Shown here piece after piece: positions 61,221 to 64,000 of a stretch of DNA of 64,000 nt (the first letter of the stretch is position 1; every line of letters starts with the position of its first letter). Location: assembly GCF_009870125.1 (NCBI RefSeq), contig NC_046680.1, positions 15,395,501 to 15,459,500 of the forward strand. The letters run 5' to 3'. The position numbers and the translations under genes are program-made. The notes beneath the pieces are model-generated. The model searched no databases. It was not told the origin of the DNA and was given only the letters and a program-made list of their open reading frames with translations. The stretch comes from Drosophila pseudoobscura (taxonomy: Eukaryota; Arthropoda; Insecta; Diptera; Drosophilidae).

Positions 61221-64000
61221 AATTTGTTTAAAAATTGTGGGGAATTATTAAGGTTACATTTCATAAATTAAAGACAAAACAATATATAAAAAAAACGGGA
61301 ATCTGAACAAATTAATTCAAAACAATGTATGATAATGCCCCAATACTAAAATGATACAAAAAAAAGTATGTTCTTTAATATAAAAATCTAAATATGTAAC
61401 CTTGTACCAGATTCATATGTAGCTGTACATAAATGCAGTACATTTTACATTTTACATTACTGGACTCGTTGGCGCCGCCACAGGTAATAGCACAGGAGAC
61501 ATGGAGATCAGCGAAAGTTTTCTTTTGGAACGGGCTGCATCTAATATTAGGTAAATATAAATTTACCTTAGACCATTGACATTTTATTTAATGTTGAATG
61601 AGATGATATGAAAATCAATACTTTGGTTTTAAGAATAAACAATTTACCGGCAGGTTATGGTTAATCTGTAAACCATGAAATCGTCTGGACAAAGCGCAAT
61701 CTTATCAAGGCAATAGTAGCGCTCTCCGTTTTGATTGCCAATTTAAAAAGATAGGATTTTTATACACACACCACCTCGTAATTGATGACTATCTGTCTAG
61801 GCACATTAGTATTGCTAGCATGTGTAATTAAGTTGTTTTCTGCATTCGGCTAGTGCAATGTACATGGATGGGGACCGCAGTTGCTAATCGGCAGGGCGAT
61901 CCGGGCTTGTGTTAGACTTCTGCTTTTTTTTTGCTTCTGTCTCTCATTGGCGTTGTTTTCTGCTGTTTCTCTTCGCAATTTACGGTTAATTGCAGTTACG
62001 TGTGTTCTCTTGGCGGTAACGGACACGGGAATCCGGGCTCCGGGATCAAAATTTTACCTAGGTAAATAAATTCAAGAAAGTGTATCGATCAGAGGATATA
62101 CTTACATATGTGGTCAAATCTATGTATAGTAAAGTAAAGTTTGATTTGGCTATACGGATATTGCACGCCGGAAATATTACGTTGCCATGCGTTCTCTGGG
62201 TCACGCCACTGTCTCTCTCTCTCTCTCTCAGCCACTAATCCAATTTGGTGCCGACGGTTCTCAGTCACTATGAGTGCATACGGCTTTCTGCATATAGTAC
62301 GTATGTACACATGTGTGCAAGTACACATATGAATATCATATGTTGCAACCCTCAGTACACAATTGTCTGCATATGATTTTTTGGCGCCCAATTTGACAGG
62401 GAGAGAGCAAAGAAAAGCTATTCGTCTCTCAGGAAAGCTCAGCACTAAGAGCTAAAGCTTGCTCAAGGACAATTAATGGCAGGGGAAACTACAGCTTAGG
62501 GAGGGAACAACTGCTGAACGGCTGCCGTAGTCGCAAACAGTCGCCCACGTCCGGCGCTATATTTCCACTCTCCGCGCATCTTTTCGTAAAAAAACTGCAT
62601 CAGTAATGCAGAAAATTATGTGAATGCAGTTTGTCCGGAAGAATACGGCAAGAATTAAGCGATAATGGAAAATTGTTGATGGTAGTGTTCAAAGTTCGTC
62701 GGTTCGGTCATTTTTTGTGGGTCCGAGGCGAGCTTTGCTTAAGACCACGTGGCAACCCCAAAACAGCCCACAACGTGCGGAATAGGTAAAGGGAGGAAAA
62801 ATAAGAACTGAAAAACTGAAATATCGAACTGTTTTTGAGTCTGTGGGTTCATTTGTTATCTGCGCACCGCAGAAAAAAGAATTGTGCGACCGGCAGGCAG
62901 CAAACAAATAACAACTGCAGTGCTTTTTTAATCGGTTGGGTTGTTGTTTTTGTGAAAGCTTCTTAATTGTTTAGGCCGTTTGTGGGTTGGCTTGATAATC
63001 ACCGCGTTAGTGTTGTTTTCGTGTCCTGACTCTAAAAGCTCGCTCTCAACAGCGTGCTGAAGCAGTGTGTCTCCTCCTGCTCTTGACAATGAAAAGCACA
63101 ACGTCAGCACCCCCCTGGCTCTCCTTCGCCCGCTTGACTTGACCATACGTACTGCGCTTGTTTTGCTATTCCTTGCACCTTCAAGTAGATAATGCGACGA
63201 CGCGACTGCAGTGGCGTGATTCAGAGGCAGGTGCACGTAGGCTGTCCCTCAAAAGTGTGCTTCTAAAAACGTTGCTGGCTAAAAATACAAATGCCGCTAC
63301 ATGTATGCTTGTATGTACGTATGTGTGTAGATGGCCCCACTGGTAACCGTATGTTTTACCCCAGCCGGTACTTTCTAAAAAAAAAATAGCTGGGTGGTCG
63401 GGAGAAATGGATGGGGTGGCATTCAGCTCTTGGCGAATGGCCAAACGGACAGCTGCGGCAACTGTCAACGCAGACATGATTTCATACTCTTTCTTTGTGT
63501 CTCCCCGACGCTGTGCTCAATTTATTTCCCATCGCATTTGGCACCCAAAGACCACCACTCCTCCCACAATGCAATCTTATTGTCAGCCTGGTCCAAAGAA
63601 TATTCAACAAGCAGCGTGTTCGCGTACGAGTGTGAGTCCAAGTATCGTACCACGCCGCTGCCTTGGCAGCAAGCCAAAAGGGTGAGAGGCCAGCGGTAAT
63701 TGCAATGGAAGGGTCAGAGGAAAAATTACACACACCCCACCATCCTCGCCTGTCTGCAAACCGCTATTAACCGTTCTTTTCGAGTTTTACGACTTCCGCC
63801 GGAAAAACAACAAAAACGAAACAAACAAATCAATTGCCTGTTTCAGGCAGAAAGAGAACCGCAATGAAGGGCGTTCTGCTTGGCTCCGATTGGGCTATTT
63901 AGGCTGGGATGGGCTGGTATCCATGGATTTTTTCACTCTTTGACGCAAACGGAGTGTTTCTTACACATTTTAGTTTTAGTTTATTTTCGTGCTCTTCCAT
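61221..64000. other. right-end region, no supported gene
   Basis: About 2.8 kb of AT-rich DNA with a CT microsatellite near 62.21-62.23 kb and short TATG/CATA repeats. A stretch at 63.75-63.88 kb looks like a fly 5' UTR (CAAC/AAAC-rich), but no convincing start or splice chain follows before the window ends. Confidence 0.35.
62213..62230. repeat. (CT)n microsatellite
   Basis: Nine CT units. GAGA-factor-type sites are possible but unproven. Confidence 0.75.

Overview
The window looks like euchromatic DNA from a fruit fly (genus Drosophila). The evidence is compact multi-exon genes with 55-65 nt introns, consensus GT-AG splice sites, AATAAA signals, simple repeats rich in CA, TACGAGTA and TATGTATG, and protein-level matches to known Drosophila genes. 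The long non-coding stretches do not read like D. melanogaster as I know it, so another Sophophora species, perhaps of the obscura group, is my guess (inference). Gene models below were built by hand from splice consensus, reading-phase agreement and family length. No alignment was run.

Left part (1-10.7 kb): a dense housekeeping cluster. In order: the 3' part of slim (KLHDC10-type kelch protein, +), Lamtor2 (+, with a GC-AG intron), Prp19 (-), a 480-residue coiled-coil gene (+) nested inside the last intron of Prp19, rswl (mitochondrial RNase P protein 1, +, head-to-head with Prp19), and Dnaaf3 (dynein arm assembly factor, -, tail-to-tail with rswl).

Middle part (14.4-30.6 kb): one large minus-strand gene for an NWD1/NWD2-like protein. 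It has a DUF4062-like N-terminus, a NACHT-type P-loop NTPase and about 14 WD repeats. It has 16 main coding exons (1929 residues). Downstream lie four tiny exons (37-41 nt) that can replace the last exon and give other C-termini.

Right part (30.6-64 kb): mostly gene-poor DNA with microsatellites and minisatellites. It contains GstE11 (epsilon glutathione S-transferase, +, 46.9-47.7 kb) and TBCE (tubulin-folding cofactor E, -, 55.8-57.6 kb). At 58.6-60.8 kb is the oddest structure: two inverted copies of a gene-tail-like sequence, with poly(A) signals, facing each other across a tandem satellite with a period of about 173 bp. The right-hand copy is preceded by a plausible decayed or unannotated spliced coding segment.

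The genes do not form one pathway. They are ordinary fly genes for splicing, lysosomal mTORC1 signalling, mitochondrial tRNA processing, axonemal dynein assembly, tubulin folding and detoxification. I found no rRNA, tRNA or CRISPR.
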